This document shows positions 25,217 through 42,973 of a stretch of DNA of 64,000 bases, piece by piece; position 1 is the first letter of the stretch; each line of letters starts with the position of its first letter. Position numbers and translations under genes: made by a program. The DNA is taken from the NCBI RefSeq assembly GCF_035594125.1, contig NC_087191.1, positions 5,815,467-5,879,466 on the forward strand, written 5' to 3'. The notes below the pieces were generated by a model, which searched no databases, was not told where the DNA came from, and saw only the letters and a list, made by a program, of their open reading frames with translations. The DNA is from Scylla paramamosain. Taxonomy: Eukaryota; Arthropoda; Malacostraca; Decapoda; Portunidae.

Positions 25217-25793
<577 letters not shown>

Positions 25794-26161
25794 CTGAAAC
25801 TGACCTGACCTCGTGACCTGAAGATCAATGCGGGCAGGGGGATTCGGGTCCCCTCGGGAAGAGGATTTGTTTGTGTGCTGACAATGCAATACGCCATCAA
25901 GTGCATTATGTACTTTCAAGTATAAGTAGTCTGATAACTGAACCTAATTGTCTAAGCAGATTTCCATCTCCAGACATGATAAGATTACACACGTGAACAG
26001 TTATCGTTTTTTTTGTGTTTTGTTGGAAATTATATTATTTTATTACGTTGTGCTTATTGTTTTCGAACAACTAGCCAGATATCTGGAGAAACATTATTTT
26101 AGAATAAGGCGCAACACAAGAAGCGTTAGATCAAGCAGTTCGCAATTTTAACACCGGATGA

Positions 26162-26162
<1 letters not shown>

Positions 26163-26231
<69 letters not shown>
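26163..26231. repeat. (TG)n microsatellite
   Basis: About 69 bp of TG dinucleotides. Confidence 0.98.
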
Positions 26232-26236
<5 letters not shown>

Positions 26237-27022
26237 AGTCCAAGCAGGGCAGAAGGCATGGAGTGGATTTGAGGTGAGGTAAAGGGATAAATTAGATAGA
26301 TAAATTGGTTGTAGCCAGGTAGTGATGTCCTGTAAACTCACACTCATGAAAAACTAAGTTTCATATATTTTAGTAATGTTTACATCAATTTACCCAATGT
26401 ATGTTTCTCTCTGACACTAATATTTGTACTCAGTTAAATGAGCTTTTATTGCTTGAAAAATGTGATGTAGCTTAATGCCATGCATTTACATTTTTTTACA
26501 ACGAAGTGTTTCAAGAAGAAGGCCTCAAGACACACTCTGATTTTTTATAATTCATTCTGGCCTCGCTCTGGGGACTGACACTAAAGTAATCATAGAAGGG
26601 TATGTAGGGATGAAATTTGGCTGGAGGTGTGTTCTGAAATAAATTTTCCGAGTGTGCAAAGTGGCCTGTGACTCAGACATCCTGAGGCCTTTATGGTCTC
26701 AGGCCTATCAAGCCTCATGTTCACCTGACTAGAGACACTGGTCACCTTCCGCCTTAGTACCAAATTACTGTGAACCGAATAGGAAGAAGATTAAGTAGAA
26801 CAAAACGGGCTGAGTTAAGATTTACGAGTTTTGGAAATGGAAAAAAGTATGAAGAATATAATTATGCCCTTGTCCCAGGAAATCACTTCCATTATGCAGT
26901 CTGCATGAAGAGATCGATCACCAGTAAATGAGAAATGTTTCTTGTTTGATTGACTACCGCTGCTACCACTGTTCTGGAGTTGATGATGATGCTTGCCACT
27001 GCTGGATCAGATGAGGATCTTG

Positions 27023-27113
27023 GTAGAGTGGACGACCAGTAGCGAGCTTCGTAGTCTTGTAGCATGGAGGACCGGTAGTGAGCTTGGTAGTGTTGTAGCG
27101 TGGAGGACCGTGG
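27023..27113. repeat. 36-bp tandem repeat, about 2.5 copies
   Basis: Units start at 27023, 27059 and 27095. The first two differ at about six positions; the third is partial. Confidence 0.85.
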
Positions 27114-27655
27114 GTAATACGTTGATATAGTTCATGTGTGCAAATAAAAGACACATATGATGAAAGTTCTTCTTGATTTGATAATAGATAGAATGTACAC
27201 CCTTGATATGAGACGAAATTATAACGTGACGATTGATTGTCCTCTCTCTCTGAAGTGATATATAATGATGACTAGGCAGCATCTCTCAAGACTGATTGTG
27301 ACTGAGCAGAATTGAGTGAGAGACCAAGAATGACTCTTCGTGACTGACTCTCAGGCGAGGACTGACTGACTGACTATATTATTTATGTGAGCTAAGTGGA
27401 TCCCGTTGTAGGTTTTGTGGTGTAGAAATGACAAATGAAATACCAAAGTGAATTCTGGTGAAGGAAGCGATGGGATATGTCATTATTTTGGCCAATGACC
27501 AGCAAGAAGGCTGCAGAGCAAAGGCAGGTGTTTTCCCTAAGGACTGGAAGAGGGTGTGAAATTCCCTTGTGAGTAGAAAGGTTAAAAATATAATAGAATG
27601 ACTGGCCATGGCCACATGTTGGATGAATATATGAACACGTCGAACCTAACCTAGT

Positions 27656-29012
<1,357 letters not shown>

Positions 29013-31562
29013 ACTACAAGCACCTAATAACACACAAACCCTTCACTCAAAAAAAATTTTAAATCATCATGCCGACTCCTACACCAACCTTGGAGTCCCC
29101 ATCTGTAGAGGGGACCATAAATGCCCCCAGGTCGGACTACCTTTCTGTCGACGACCCTAAGTGTCTTGACATCCCCCTCAACTTTTTCTTCATTAACTTG
29201 TGCAACATTCGCGGTGTAAGATCTAATTTTCAATCTGTAGAACACCACCTCTCCTCTTCTAAACCTCATCTTCTTTTCCTCACTGAAACTCAGGTGTCTG
29301 AGGCAACTGACAGTAGCCCCTTTTCTGTTCCCTCCTACTTTCTCTATCCTCATTTTTTATTCAAAGCTGGATGCTGCGTTTTATGTGCGCAATGACTTAA
29401 CCTGCTCTCGTGCTCACGCTCTTGAATCTCCCGAGTTTTCCACCATCTGGCTACGACTACAGAATCACTCTCATACTAAATTTATCTGTGCTGTATACCT
29501 CTCACCTAACTCCTCTGATTATAAGAAATTCTTTGAAAACTTAACTTCCAAAGTGGAGCACATTCTGACCCTCTTCCCTTTTGCAGAGATCTCCATTCTT
29601 GGAGACTTCAATGTTCACCACCAGCTTTGGCTTTCCTCTCCTTTCACTGACCATCCTGGTGAACTAGCCTACAACTTTGCTATCCTCCATGACCTAGAGC
29701 AATTGGTGCAACACCCTACTCGTATTCCTGACCGTCTTGGAGATACGCCCAACATTCTTGACCTTTTCCTGACTTCTAATCTTTCTGCTTATGCTATCAC
29801 CCTTTCTTCTCCGTTGGGCTCCTCCGATCACATTCTCATATCTTTATCTTGTCCTATCACTCCAATCCCTCCTCAGGACCCCCCTAAGCGAAGGTGCCTC
29901 TGGCGTTTTGCCTCTGCTAGTTGGAGGGACCTGAGGAGGTATTTTGCTGATTTTCCTTGGAATGACTACTGCTTCCGTGTCAGAGACCCGTCTTTGTGTG
30001 CTGAGCGCATAACAGAGGTGATAGTGTCTGGCATGGAGGCGTACATTCATCACTCTTTTTCTCGTCCTAAACCTTCTAAACCTTGGTTTAACACAGCTTG
30101 TTCTCGTGCTATACATGATAGAGAGGTGGCCCACAAAAGGTACTTAAGCCTTCCATCACCAGAATCTCATGCACTTTATATTTCTGCCCGGAACCATGCC
30201 AACCATCTCCAACTAGACAAAAACTCCTTCGTTAACAAAAAATGTCCAAACCTTTCCGTCAAGGCCGTTCTACTGGTGATCTTCTGGCTTTCCTTACTGA
30301 ATCTTGATCATCCTCTTTTAGAGATTTTGGTGAAACTTTTGCTGTTGCCTTGGACATATCAAAAGCTTTTGATAGAGTCTGGCACAAAGCTTTGATTTCC
30401 AAATTACCCTGCTACGGATTCTATCCTTCTCTCTGTAACTTCATCTCAAGTTTCCTTTCTGACCGTTCTATTGCTGCTGTGGTAGACGGTCACTGTTCTT
30501 CTCCTAAATCTATTAACAGTGGTGTTCCTCAGGGTTCTCTCCTGTTACCCACTCTCTTCTTATTATTCATTAATGATCTTCTAAACCAAACTTCTTGTCC
30601 TATCCACTCCTACGCTGATGATACCACCCTGCACTTTTCCACGTCTTTTCATAGACGTCCAACCCTTCAGGAGGTAAACATATCACGCAGGGAAGCCACA
30701 GAACGCTTGACTTCTAGTCTTTCTGAAATATCTGATTGGGCAGAGCAATCTTGGTATTGTCCAGTGCCTCAAAAACTCAATTCCTCCATCTTTCAACTCG
30801 ACACAACCTTCCAGACAACTATCCCCTCTTCTTCAATGACACTCAGCTGTCCCCCTCTTCTACACTGAACATCCTCGGTCTGTCCTTTACTTATAATCTG
30901 AACTGGAAAATTCACATCTCATCTCTAGCTAAAACAGCTTCTATGAAGTTAGGCATTCTGAGACGTTTCCGCCAGTTTTTCTCACCCCTCTCAGCTGCTA
31001 ACTCTGTACAAGGGCCTTATCCGTCCATGTATGGAGTATGCTTCACATGCCTGTGGGGGGGTTCCACTCATACTGCTCTTCTAGACAGGGTGGAATCGAA
31101 AGCTTTTCGTCTCATCAACCTTTAACTCTCCTTTAACTGACTGTCTTCAGCCTCTCTCTCACCGCCGCAATGTTGCATATCTAGCTGTCTTCTACAGCTA
31201 TTTTCATGGTAACTGCTCTTCTGATCTTGCTAACTGAATGCCTACCCTCCTTCCGCGGCCTCGCTGCACAAGACTTTCTTCTTTCTCTACCCCTATTCTG
31301 TCCAACTCTCAAACGCAACAGTTAACCAGTATTCTCAATCATTCATCCCTTTCTCTGGTAAACTCTGGAACTCCCTGCCTGCTTCTGTATTTCCACCTTC
31401 CTATGACATGAATTCCTTCAAGAGGGACGTTTCAAGACACTTATTCATCAATTTTTGACCACTGGTTTGACCCTTTTGTGGGACTGGCATTTCAGTGGGC
31501 ATATTTTTTTTTATTGGATTTTTGTTGCCCTTGGCCAGTGTCCTTCCTACATAAAAAAAAAA

Positions 31563-31563
<1 letters not shown>
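29013..31563 (+). mobile_element. LINE-A copy 3, 5'-truncated and internally deleted
   Basis: Starts within the 5' UTR (ACAAGCACCTAATAACACAC) and runs to its poly(A) at 31553-31563. About 0.8 kb is missing between the end of the endonuclease linker (about 30252) and the RT motif GRSTGDLL. The breakpoints share the bases TTC, which suggests joining at a microhomology. A CT microsatellite starts 3 bp after the tail. Confidence 0.93.
29069..31457 (+). pseudogene. LINE-A copy 3 ORF, deleted
   Basis: ATG at 29069 (MPTPTPTLESPSVEGT). The C run at 29174 retains the extra base that keeps the frame open into the endonuclease (CNIRGVRSNF, TETQ). A frameshift occurs near 29370 at the KAGCCV segment. 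The frame then continues at 29385 with [27 protein letters not shown] and [12 protein letters not shown]. After the deletion, 30350-30868 has [27 protein letters not shown] and SYADDTTLH. The tail, 30736-31440, has [14 protein letters not shown] and the conserved C-terminal region. RT blocks 1-3 are lost, so it is inactive. Confidence 0.92.

Positions 31564-31565
<2 letters not shown>

Positions 31566-31661
<96 letters not shown>
31566..31661. repeat. (CT)n microsatellite
   Basis: About 96 bp of CT with one interruption, 3 bp after the poly(A) of LINE-A copy 3. Confidence 0.97.
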
Positions 31662-31740
31662 ATGCTCTGTCTCCCCTATTATTCTTTTCTTATGCGTACA
31701 TACTTTCTTAATTTTATGTTGCTTTATCCCGCTGTACATT

Positions 31741-32627
<887 letters not shown>

Positions 32628-32631
32628 AACC

Positions 32632-32987
32632 TGTACTAGGTAAATCTGCTTTTTCTAGTACTTTGTAGAAGTGTCCAGGATACAGACAAACTCGTTGTAA
32701 ATGCAGCTACAGTTATATCAATATAAATAAAACTGTACAGTTTAAGTAAAATTAGTCGCCAGGAGCCGCACGTCCAACTCTGAGGCTGGCTGAACGAAGA
32801 CTACCCATGCTGGGATGATTGCTGAGTCTGCTGGCTCAGGTCAGGACAGGAGCTGGCGTCCGGAGACAAAGGGATGAGGGGTGACCTCACTCCCACGTTG
32901 TGATGGCTGAGGTGGCCAGAGGCTGGGTCAGGTCCCAAGGAAAGGGTACGGAGAAGCAGGGAGAAGCGGGAGAAGCATCCCACTACA
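32632..32987. repeat. left LTR of the miniature element
   Basis: 356 bp, TGTACTAGG...CACTACA. Contains a TATAAATAAA stretch near 32722-32735. Confidence 0.85.
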
Positions 32988-33541
32988 ATGCTTGGCCACT
33001 CTTCTCGCGGTGTCCTCGCAACGATTAAAGCATCTGTGTAAGACACGTGATGTATGCACTTTAGCCAATCGCAAGTCTAAATAAAATCTTCAAGTGTGGT
33101 GGATCGCGGCAAATTATGCACTGGAAGCTACGAGCAAGAAAGACCACACGGACAGGAAACACCAAAACTTGCAGGTGCAAAGACTGATAGCATGAAATCC
33201 AAAGTCTTGGAATGACGGGATCAGCAACAAAGCAGTCAAGTTGCGTCGGTGACGGCTTAAAAAGTCAAGGGATGAAGCAGGGATGGCGTCGGTGATGGCT
33301 TGAAGTCGTACGGGAACAGGCTGGCTGGACAGGCTTGTCATAAAAAAAGCTTGAAAGAGGCCCTGAAAGCAGCTTGAAGAAAGTACCGTAGACGTGTACT
33401 AGCGTAGCAGTTTGCTTCGGTGACGACTTAGCAGGTAACCCGGAGGCGATGAAGGTAGCTGAAGCAGCTGGTGATGAGCAGGGTGCGTGGGCATGGAGGA
33501 CTAGTAGCGTCGACTCCAATCCACCTCTGCCATTATTTTTA
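32988..33541. other. interior of the miniature LTR element
   Basis: 554 bp without a recognised protein. The motif GTCGGTGAYGGCTT recurs near 33245 and 33290, with a related CGGTGACGACTT near 33418. Short minus-strand ORFs (up to 93 codons) show no known domain. Confidence 0.7.
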
Positions 33542-33897
33542 TGCACTAGGTAAATCTGCTTCCTCTAGTACCTTGTAGAGGCGGCCAGGATAGAGATAAA
33601 CTCATTGTAAAAGCAGCTGCAGATATATTAATATAAATGATATTTTACAATATAAATAAAGTGAGTCGCCAGGAGCTGCACATCCAACCTAGAAGCTGGT
33701 TGAACGAGGACTACTCATGTTGGGGTGGTTGCTGGGCCTACTGGCTCAGGTCAGGACAGGGGATCATGTCCGGAGACAAGTTGATGAGGACTGAGCTCTC
33801 CCACTTGGTGATGGCTGATGGGGCCAGAGGCTGGGTCAGGTCCCAAGGGAAGGACGCGGAAAATGGAAAGCAGGGGGGGGCGAAGCATCCCACCACA
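33542..33897. repeat. right LTR of the miniature element
   Basis: 356 bp, TGCACTAGG...CACCACA, aligning along its whole length with the left LTR. Confidence 0.85.
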
Positions 33898-33901
33898 AAC
33901 C

Positions 33902-36470
<2,569 letters not shown>

Positions 36471-37600
36471 AAAATTTGGGTTTCACAACGGACGTTCATA
36501 AGGTGGTGTTGAATAACCTTCAAGTGACTAGCCGCCTTCTGATTCTGCCTGTCATTCACCACACTCAAATCCTAGGTCAGCTAACCTCACCAGACGCCGC
36601 TCAGCTCCAGTCATCTCTGCTATCCACCCGGGCCGCCACTCTGACCCAGCCACCTCACTCTCCCGGCGTGCCTCATGCCGAGTCTTCGCTCGCCCCACGT
36701 CTCCGTTCCTGTCCATTACGCCGTTCCTGCTCTCCGCCGCTTCTTACCAGGCCCGGCGCTTGTCAATCGCGCCCGCTCCTGCTTCATCTGAGCAGGAGCT
36801 GAACATCATCTCCCGGCGGCCACACTTTTCGCTTCACCCACTTCGCTTCGCCAGGTCTCCTCCTATCTGCGCCACCCCTGCTTTCTCCAAGGTGTGGGTG
36901 TACCTTGGCTCTTTCCCCGAGCCATCTCCCACCCGTTACCCTCTCCCATCCGGTGGTACTCTTTGCCGCTCCTTATGCCACACACACCTCATCACTCTGC
37001 TCTCCGCCTGTGGCGGCCTCAGCTGGTCATCTTGCCGGACGGCCACTTGCAGCCTTTGCCTCATCTGCCTCGTCTTCCCAGGCCGCCGTGCACCTCACCG
37101 TCGTCTCATCGCCGCGCTCCCCACCAAGTGGTAGCCGCTCTCACCGCCGCTTCATCTGCGCTGATGCCCCTCCTTCTCGGGCTGCCTCAAGGTCATCTCT
37201 CCCGGTCTCCATCTGAGTCCCCCCAGCCGTCTCCAGTCATCGGGTTGTCTCCGCCATTCAATCCAATTTTCATTCGTTTTCTTGTCTTCTCCACTCCTCC
37301 TTCTTCTGGTGATAAGTTCTGTCTGCCTGTCTGACTGTCTCTGCCTGCCTGTCTGCCTGTCTCTGTCTGTCTGTCTATCAGTATATATATTATTTTCTTC
37401 TGTCCTGCATTATCATTTACTGTTAATTCTGTGTTACTCTGTGTCTTTTATCATATTTGTGAGTGTTATGATATATTTCCCTAACTTACGTTTTGTTGTG
37501 TTTTATTCAGTTTTAACTTGTGTTGGTTTATTCACTAATTCGTTTGTGCGGTTCACGACTCCTTATGAGGATAAGGTCACAGTCTGCACTGCCATCTTCA
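36471..37600. other. C-rich sequence with overlapping Ser/Pro-rich frames
   Basis: 36580-37250 is strongly C-rich on the plus strand, so three overlapping frames stay open (up to 146 codons), all Ser/Pro/Leu-rich without domains. 37319-37380 is a degenerate CTGT repeat. It lies upstream of a gag ORF and may be the leader of that element. Confidence 0.4.
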
Positions 37601-37615
37601 TCACTATCTAACACA

Positions 37616-38160
37616 ATGCCTGCTGACAACACAACACCATCTCACATCACATTCATCCATGAGTCTCACCAACTTCCTAACTTTTCTGGAGCTGACACAG
37701 AAACAGTTAATCAATCTATTCAGTGGATAGGGGAGCAATGTACCAGACGTTCCACCACTATTGATAAAGAGAAGATATCCATTTTAAAATCTTGTATCAG
37801 TTATGAGCTCTCGAATCTGGTTAGTCTTTGGGTTAAGTCAGATAAATTCGCTTTTCTCACTGCCTTTGATGTCTTCACCGCTCAACTCAGAAATCATTTC
37901 CAGAATCATTCATATCTTGAAGCCACAGTTTCTTTCCTCAAACTTTCAAAATCTTTCACTCAACACGTTCGATCACACGGTAATCCTTATAATGCAGAAA
38001 AAAATCACTTCATCCCTGAGCTCTGAATTGATCTCTCAACTCCAAGATTAAAAATAAAATTGGTTTACTGGTGACTTCTCTAAGAAGGAAGTAAAACGAC
38101 TCGTAGCCTTTCACTTGTTCACCACCTTCTTTGATGGTTCTAATTTAAGGTCGCAAGTGA
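37616..38160 (+). pseudogene. gag-like ORF of an LTR retrotransposon
   Basis: ATG at 37616 opens MPADNTTPSHITFIHESHQL, PNFSGADTETVNQSIQWIGE, then helical text (IDKEKISILKSCISYELS, WVKSDKFAFLTAFDVFTAQL, HSYLEATVSFLKLSKSF). The pattern of a short N terminus, LPxFSG and alternating amphipathic helices is typical of Gypsy/BEL gag capsid regions. The frame stops at 38026 and continues, after a frameshift and stops, with NWFTGDFSKKEVKRLVAFHLFTTF to about 38160. No protease or RT follows. This is the longest open gag frame in the window not created by a microsatellite. Confidence 0.6.
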
Positions 38161-38194
38161 CATAGAATTCAGCAAATCAGACTATATATGACGC

Positions 38195-38270
38195 GCTGAA
38201 TGCCACAAGGGGTCAAGTGCCGAAAGTAAACAAACGAGTAAATCGCACTTAAAAGTAAGCACACTGCGTG
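38195..38270 (-). repeat. interspersed repeat of unknown class, copy 1
   Basis: The reverse complement aligns with 47865-47945 over about 75 bp; the shared core is AAGTAAACAAACGARTAAAT, with ACAAGGGGYCAA upstream. A shorter related piece lies at 43613-43650. Confidence 0.7.
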
Positions 38271-38477
38271 CGTCGGTCGTTCATCGTCGCTTTATTTGAT
38301 CTGTCTAGTGTATCCTAGACAGAGTATATGCAATTATTAGTAATACTTCGTTATAGACTATATTTTATTGGCTTTCACGTGATATACATGTGATATCTTT
38401 ATGCTGAGTAATGAAAGAGTTATAAAATGCGGTGTAGGCGATGCCAGACGTACGATGTCTTCCACTATTCCTTTTTC

Positions 38478-38478
<1 letters not shown>

Positions 38479-38566
<88 letters not shown>
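38479..38566. repeat. (CT)n microsatellite
   Basis: About 88 bp of CT dinucleotides. Confidence 0.98.
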
Positions 38567-38567
<1 letters not shown>

Positions 38568-38627
38568 GTTTTTAAGAATGCTCAGGGTTTTACAGTTACC
38601 ACTTTTTTTATTAATTTTATTTTTATA

Positions 38628-38699
38628 ACGATAATAATAATAATGATAATAATAATAATAATAATGATAATAATAATATTATTAATAATAATAATAATG

Positions 38700-38743
<44 letters not shown>

Positions 38744-38769
38744 TATTATTATTATTATTATTATTATCA

Positions 38770-38800
<31 letters not shown>

Positions 38801-38815
38801 TATTAGTAGTATTAG
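38628..38815. repeat. (TAA)n switching to (TTA)n
   Basis: Trinucleotide array with occasional ATG/ATC variants. It reads as TAA units to about 38742 and then as TTA units, making an imperfect palindrome of about 190 bp able to fold on itself. Confidence 0.95.
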
Positions 38816-39120
38816 TATCATTTCACTCAATCAATCTTACTATTACCACGAATGCTACTGGTAAAACAACACATTACAAACTCCTTGGTAATGTTTTGAT
38901 TGTACGTATCCTCATAATTTTTTTTTTTTATTACCACGTTGTGAATCTTTCAATTCTGTCAGCGTCAACCTCACAGAAACCTTAGTCCCAACACTCAAAA
39001 GAACAATCATTGATGCTAATTTATTATCAGTACATAGGTGATGATTGTCAAGGATGAGAATGAACTAATGTCAAGCAGCGCCTCACTATACTGGTTTCTA
39101 TTCTCAACATTCTTATACTA

Positions 39121-39432
<312 letters not shown>

Positions 39433-42400
39433 TTTTTTTTTTTTTTTGTAGGAAGGACACTGGCCAAGGGCAACATAAATCCAATAAAAAAAAAAAAATA
39501 TGCCCACTGAAATGCCAGTCCCACAAAATGGCCAAAGCAGTGGTCAAAAATTGATGAATAAGTGTCTTGAAACCTCCCTCTTGAAGGAATTCAAGTCATA
39601 AGAAGGTGGAAATACAGAAGCAGGCAGGGAGTTCCAGAGTTTACCAGAGAAAGGGATGAATGATTGAGAATACTGGTTAACTCTTGCGTTAGAGAGGTGG
39701 ACAGAATAGGGGTGAGAGAAAGAAGAAAGTCTTGTGCAGCGAGGCCGTGGAAGGAGGGGAGGCATGCAGTTAGCAAGATCTGAAGAGCAGTTAGCATGAA
39801 AATAGCGGTAGAAAATAGCTAGATATGCAACATTGCGGCGGTGAGAGAGAGGCTGAATACAATCAGTTAGAGGAGAGGAGTTGATGAGACGAAAAGCTTT
39901 TAATTCCACCCTGTCTAGAAGAGCAGTATGAGTGGAACCCTCCAGACATGTGAAGCATACTCCATACATGGACGGATAAGGCCCTTGTACAGAGTTAGCA
40001 GCTGGGGGAGACGTCTCAGGACACCTAACTTCATAGAAGCTGTTTTAGCTAGAGATGAGATGTGAAGTTTCCAGTTCAGGTTATAAGTAAAGGACAGACC
40101 GAGGATGTTCAGTATAGAAGAGGGAGACAGTTGAGTGTCATTGAAGAAGAGGGGATAGTTGTCTGGAAAGTTGTGTTGAGTTGATAGATGGAGGAATTGA
40201 GTTTTTGAGGCATTGAACAATTCCAAGTTTGCTCTGCCCCAATGAGAAATTTTAGAAAGATCAGAAGTCAGGCGTTCTGTGGCTTCCCTGCGTGATATGT
40301 TTACCTCCTGAAGGGTTGGACGTCTATGGAAAGACGTGGAAAAGTGCAGTGTGGTATCATCAGCGTAGGAGTGGATAGGATAAGAAGTTTGGTTTAGAAG
40401 ATCATTAATGAATAATAAGAAGAGAGTGGGTGACAGGACAGAACCCTGAGGAACACCACTGTTAATATATTTAGGAGAAAAACAGTGACCGTCTACCACA
40501 GCAGTAATAGATCGGTCAGAAAGGAAACTTGAGATGAAGTTACAGAGAGAAGGATAGAAACCGTAGGAGGGTAGTTTGGAAATCAAAGCTTTGTGCCAGA
40601 CTCTATCAAAAGCTTTTGATATGTCCAAGGCAACAGCAAAAGTTTCACCAAAATCTCTAAAAGAGGATGACCAAGACTCGGTAAGGAAAGCTAGAAGATC
40701 ACCAGTAGAGTGGCCTTGACGGAACCCATACTGGCGATCAAATAGAAGGGTGTGAAGTGATAGATGTTTAAGAATCTTCCTGTAGAAGATAGATTCAAAA
40801 ACTTTAGATAGGCAGGAAATTAAAGCAATAGGACGGTAGTTTGAGGGACTAGAACGGTCACCCTTTTTAGGAACAGGTTGAATGTAGGCAAACTTCCAGC
40901 AAGAAGGAAAGCTAGATGTTGACAGACAGACAGCTGAAAGAGTTTGACTAGGCAAGGTGCAAGCACGGAGGCACAGTTTCGGAGAACAATAGGAGGGACC
41001 CCATCAGGTCCACAAGCCTTCCGAGGGTTTAGGCCAGCGAGGGCATGGAAAACATTATTGCGAAGAATTTTAATACGTGGCATGAAGTAGTCAGAGGGTG
41101 GAGGAGAGGGAGGAACAAGCCCAGAATTGTCCAAGGTAGAGTTTTTAGCAAAGGTTTGAGGGAAGAGTTCAGCTTTAGAAATAGATGTGATAGCAGTGGT
41201 GCCATCTGGTTGAAATGGAGGAGGGGAAGAAGAAGAAGCAAAGTTATTGGAGATATTTTTGGCTAGATGCTAGAAATCACGAGGGAAGTTAGATCTTGAA
41301 AGATTTTGACATTTTCTGTTAATGAAGGAGTTTTTGGCTAGTTCGAGAATAGACTTGGCATGGTTCCGGGCAGAAATATAAAGTGCATGAGATTCTGGTG
41401 ATGGAAGGCTTAAGTACCTTTTGTGGGCCACCTCTCTATCATGTATAGCACGAGAAAAAGCTGTGTTAAACCAAGGTTTAGAAGGTTTAGGACGAGAAAA
41501 AGAGTGAGGAATGTATGCCTCCATGCCAGACACTATCACCTCTGTTATGCGTCAGCACACAAAGACGGGTCTCTGACATGGAAGCAGTAGTCATTCCAAG
41601 GAAAATCAGCAAAATACCTCCTCAGGTCCCCCAACTAGCAGAGGCAAAACGCCAGAGGCACCTTCGCTTAGGGGGGTCCTGAAAAGGGATTGGAGTGATA
41701 GGACAAGATAAAGATATGAGATTGTGATCGGAGGAGCCCAACGGAGAAGAAAGGGTGACAGCATAAGCAGAAGGATTAGAGGCCAGGAAAAGGTCAAGAA
41801 TGTTGGGCGTATCTCCAAGACGGTCAGGAATTCGAGTAGGGTGTTGCACCAATTGCTCTAGGTCATGGAGAATAGCAAAGTTGTAGGCTAGTTCACCAGG
41901 ATGGTCAGTGAAGGGAGAGGAAAGCCAAAGCTGGTGATGAACATCGAAGTCTCCAAGAATGGAGATCTCTGCAAAAGGGAAGAGGGTCAGAATGTGCTCC
42001 ACTTTGGAAGTTAAGTAGTCAAAGAATTTCTTATAGTCAGAGGAGTTAGGTGAGAGGTATACAGCACAGATAAATTTAGTTTGAGAGTGACTCTATAGTC
42101 GTAGCCAGATGGTGGAAAACTCGGAAGATTCAAGAGCGTGGGCACGAAAGCAGGTTAAGTCATTGCGCACATAAACGCAGCATCCAGCTTTGGATCGAAA
42201 GTGAGGATAAAGAAAGTAGGAGGGAACAGAAAAGGGGCTAATGTCAGTTACCTCAGACACCTGAGTTTCAGTGAGGAAAAGAAGATGAGGTTTAGAAGAG
42301 GAGAGGTGGTGTTCTACAGATTGAAAATTAGATCTTAGACCGCGAAAGTTGCGGAAGTTAATGAAGAAAAACTTGAGGGGGATAACAAGACACTTAGGGT

Positions 42401-42716
42401 CGTCGACAGAAATGCAGTCCGACCTGGGGACATTTATGGTCCCCTCCCCAGATGGGGACTCCGAGGCTGGTGTAGGAGTCGCCATGATGATTTTAAAATT
42501 TTTGAGTGAAGGGTTTGTGTGTTATTAGGTGCTTGTAGTTTTGTGTGGAGGAAGAGAGTTATCTTTAGAGGGCAGGCTGTGACTGCCCCCTTGTGTTGTG
42601 AGGCACAAAGGGAAACGTTCAGTGAGGTCACAGCTGGGTTTAAGTTCACAGCACTCCCTGAACAGTGCTTTAGACCTCACTGGGAGTAATTATCGTTTCG
42701 GCAGGTGTCTACTGCC
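39433..42716 (-). mobile_element. LINE-A copy 4, full length
   Basis: Poly(A) as T run 39433-39447; 5' end at 42716 (GGCAGTAGACACC on the minus strand). About 3.28 kb. It lacks the extra GAGGA seen at the 5' end of copies 1, 2 and 7. Unlike copy 2, its start codon and first 100 codons are in one frame, which makes it the best guide to the family's N terminus. Confidence 0.94.
39544..42485 (-). pseudogene. LINE-A copy 4 ORF: endonuclease and RT, several frameshifts
   Basis: ATG at 42485: [20 protein letters not shown], then [34 protein letters not shown] stop near 42095 breaks the frame. 42002-41622 has [14 protein letters not shown], where the normal GDFN is GDFD, and [12 protein letters not shown]. 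Further frameshifts lie at about 41620 and 41555. [16 protein letters not shown], a 2-bp insertion near 40930, then 40955-39915 with [46 protein letters not shown] and SYADDTTLH, the longest intact RT stretch in the window (346 codons). C terminus 39969-39544 ends [14 protein letters not shown] core residues look intact, but the ORF as a whole is dead. Confidence 0.94.
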
Positions 42717-42835
42717 AAATTAACTAGCTCTGATTTGGTTTTGAAAAGCATATCTTCACTATAAACTGTCTTTTAAGGGTAATGAGACGGTTAATAGTGA
42801 GGATCTGATGTTATTTGTTCACTACATTTTTATCT

Positions 42836-42886
42836 TCTACCCTTTGAAAGATTCGCAAATGATTTGCCTTCGCTTTTCAAAATCAC

Positions 42887-42973
<87 letters not shown>

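Larger units (their letters stand above)
32628..33901. mobile_element. miniature LTR retrotransposon (TRIM-like) with 4-bp target duplication
   Basis: Two direct repeats of identical length, 32632-32987 and 33542-33897 (356 bp each), begin TG and end CA and enclose 554 bp. The element is flanked by the perfect 4-bp duplication AACC (32628-32631 and 33898-33901). This is the full structure of an LTR retroelement insertion, but the interior is far too short for gag-pol and shows no pol motif. Non-autonomous elements of this kind are known as TRIMs. The LTRs differ at many positions (about four in five identical by eye), so the insertion is old. The strand is uncertain: the minus direction offers TGGCAGAGGTGG near the 5' LTR as a possible primer-binding site and a GAGAAGAG purine run near the 3' LTR. 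Confidence 0.85.

Noticed and set aside
27023..27113. CRISPR-like repeat array
   Set aside because: Directly adjoining 36-bp units without spacers; a tandem repeat in a eukaryotic genome.
36476..37334. Three overlapping Ser/Pro-rich frames as a possible host protein
   Set aside because: All three frames are open because of C-rich composition; no domain or splice structure supports one of them.
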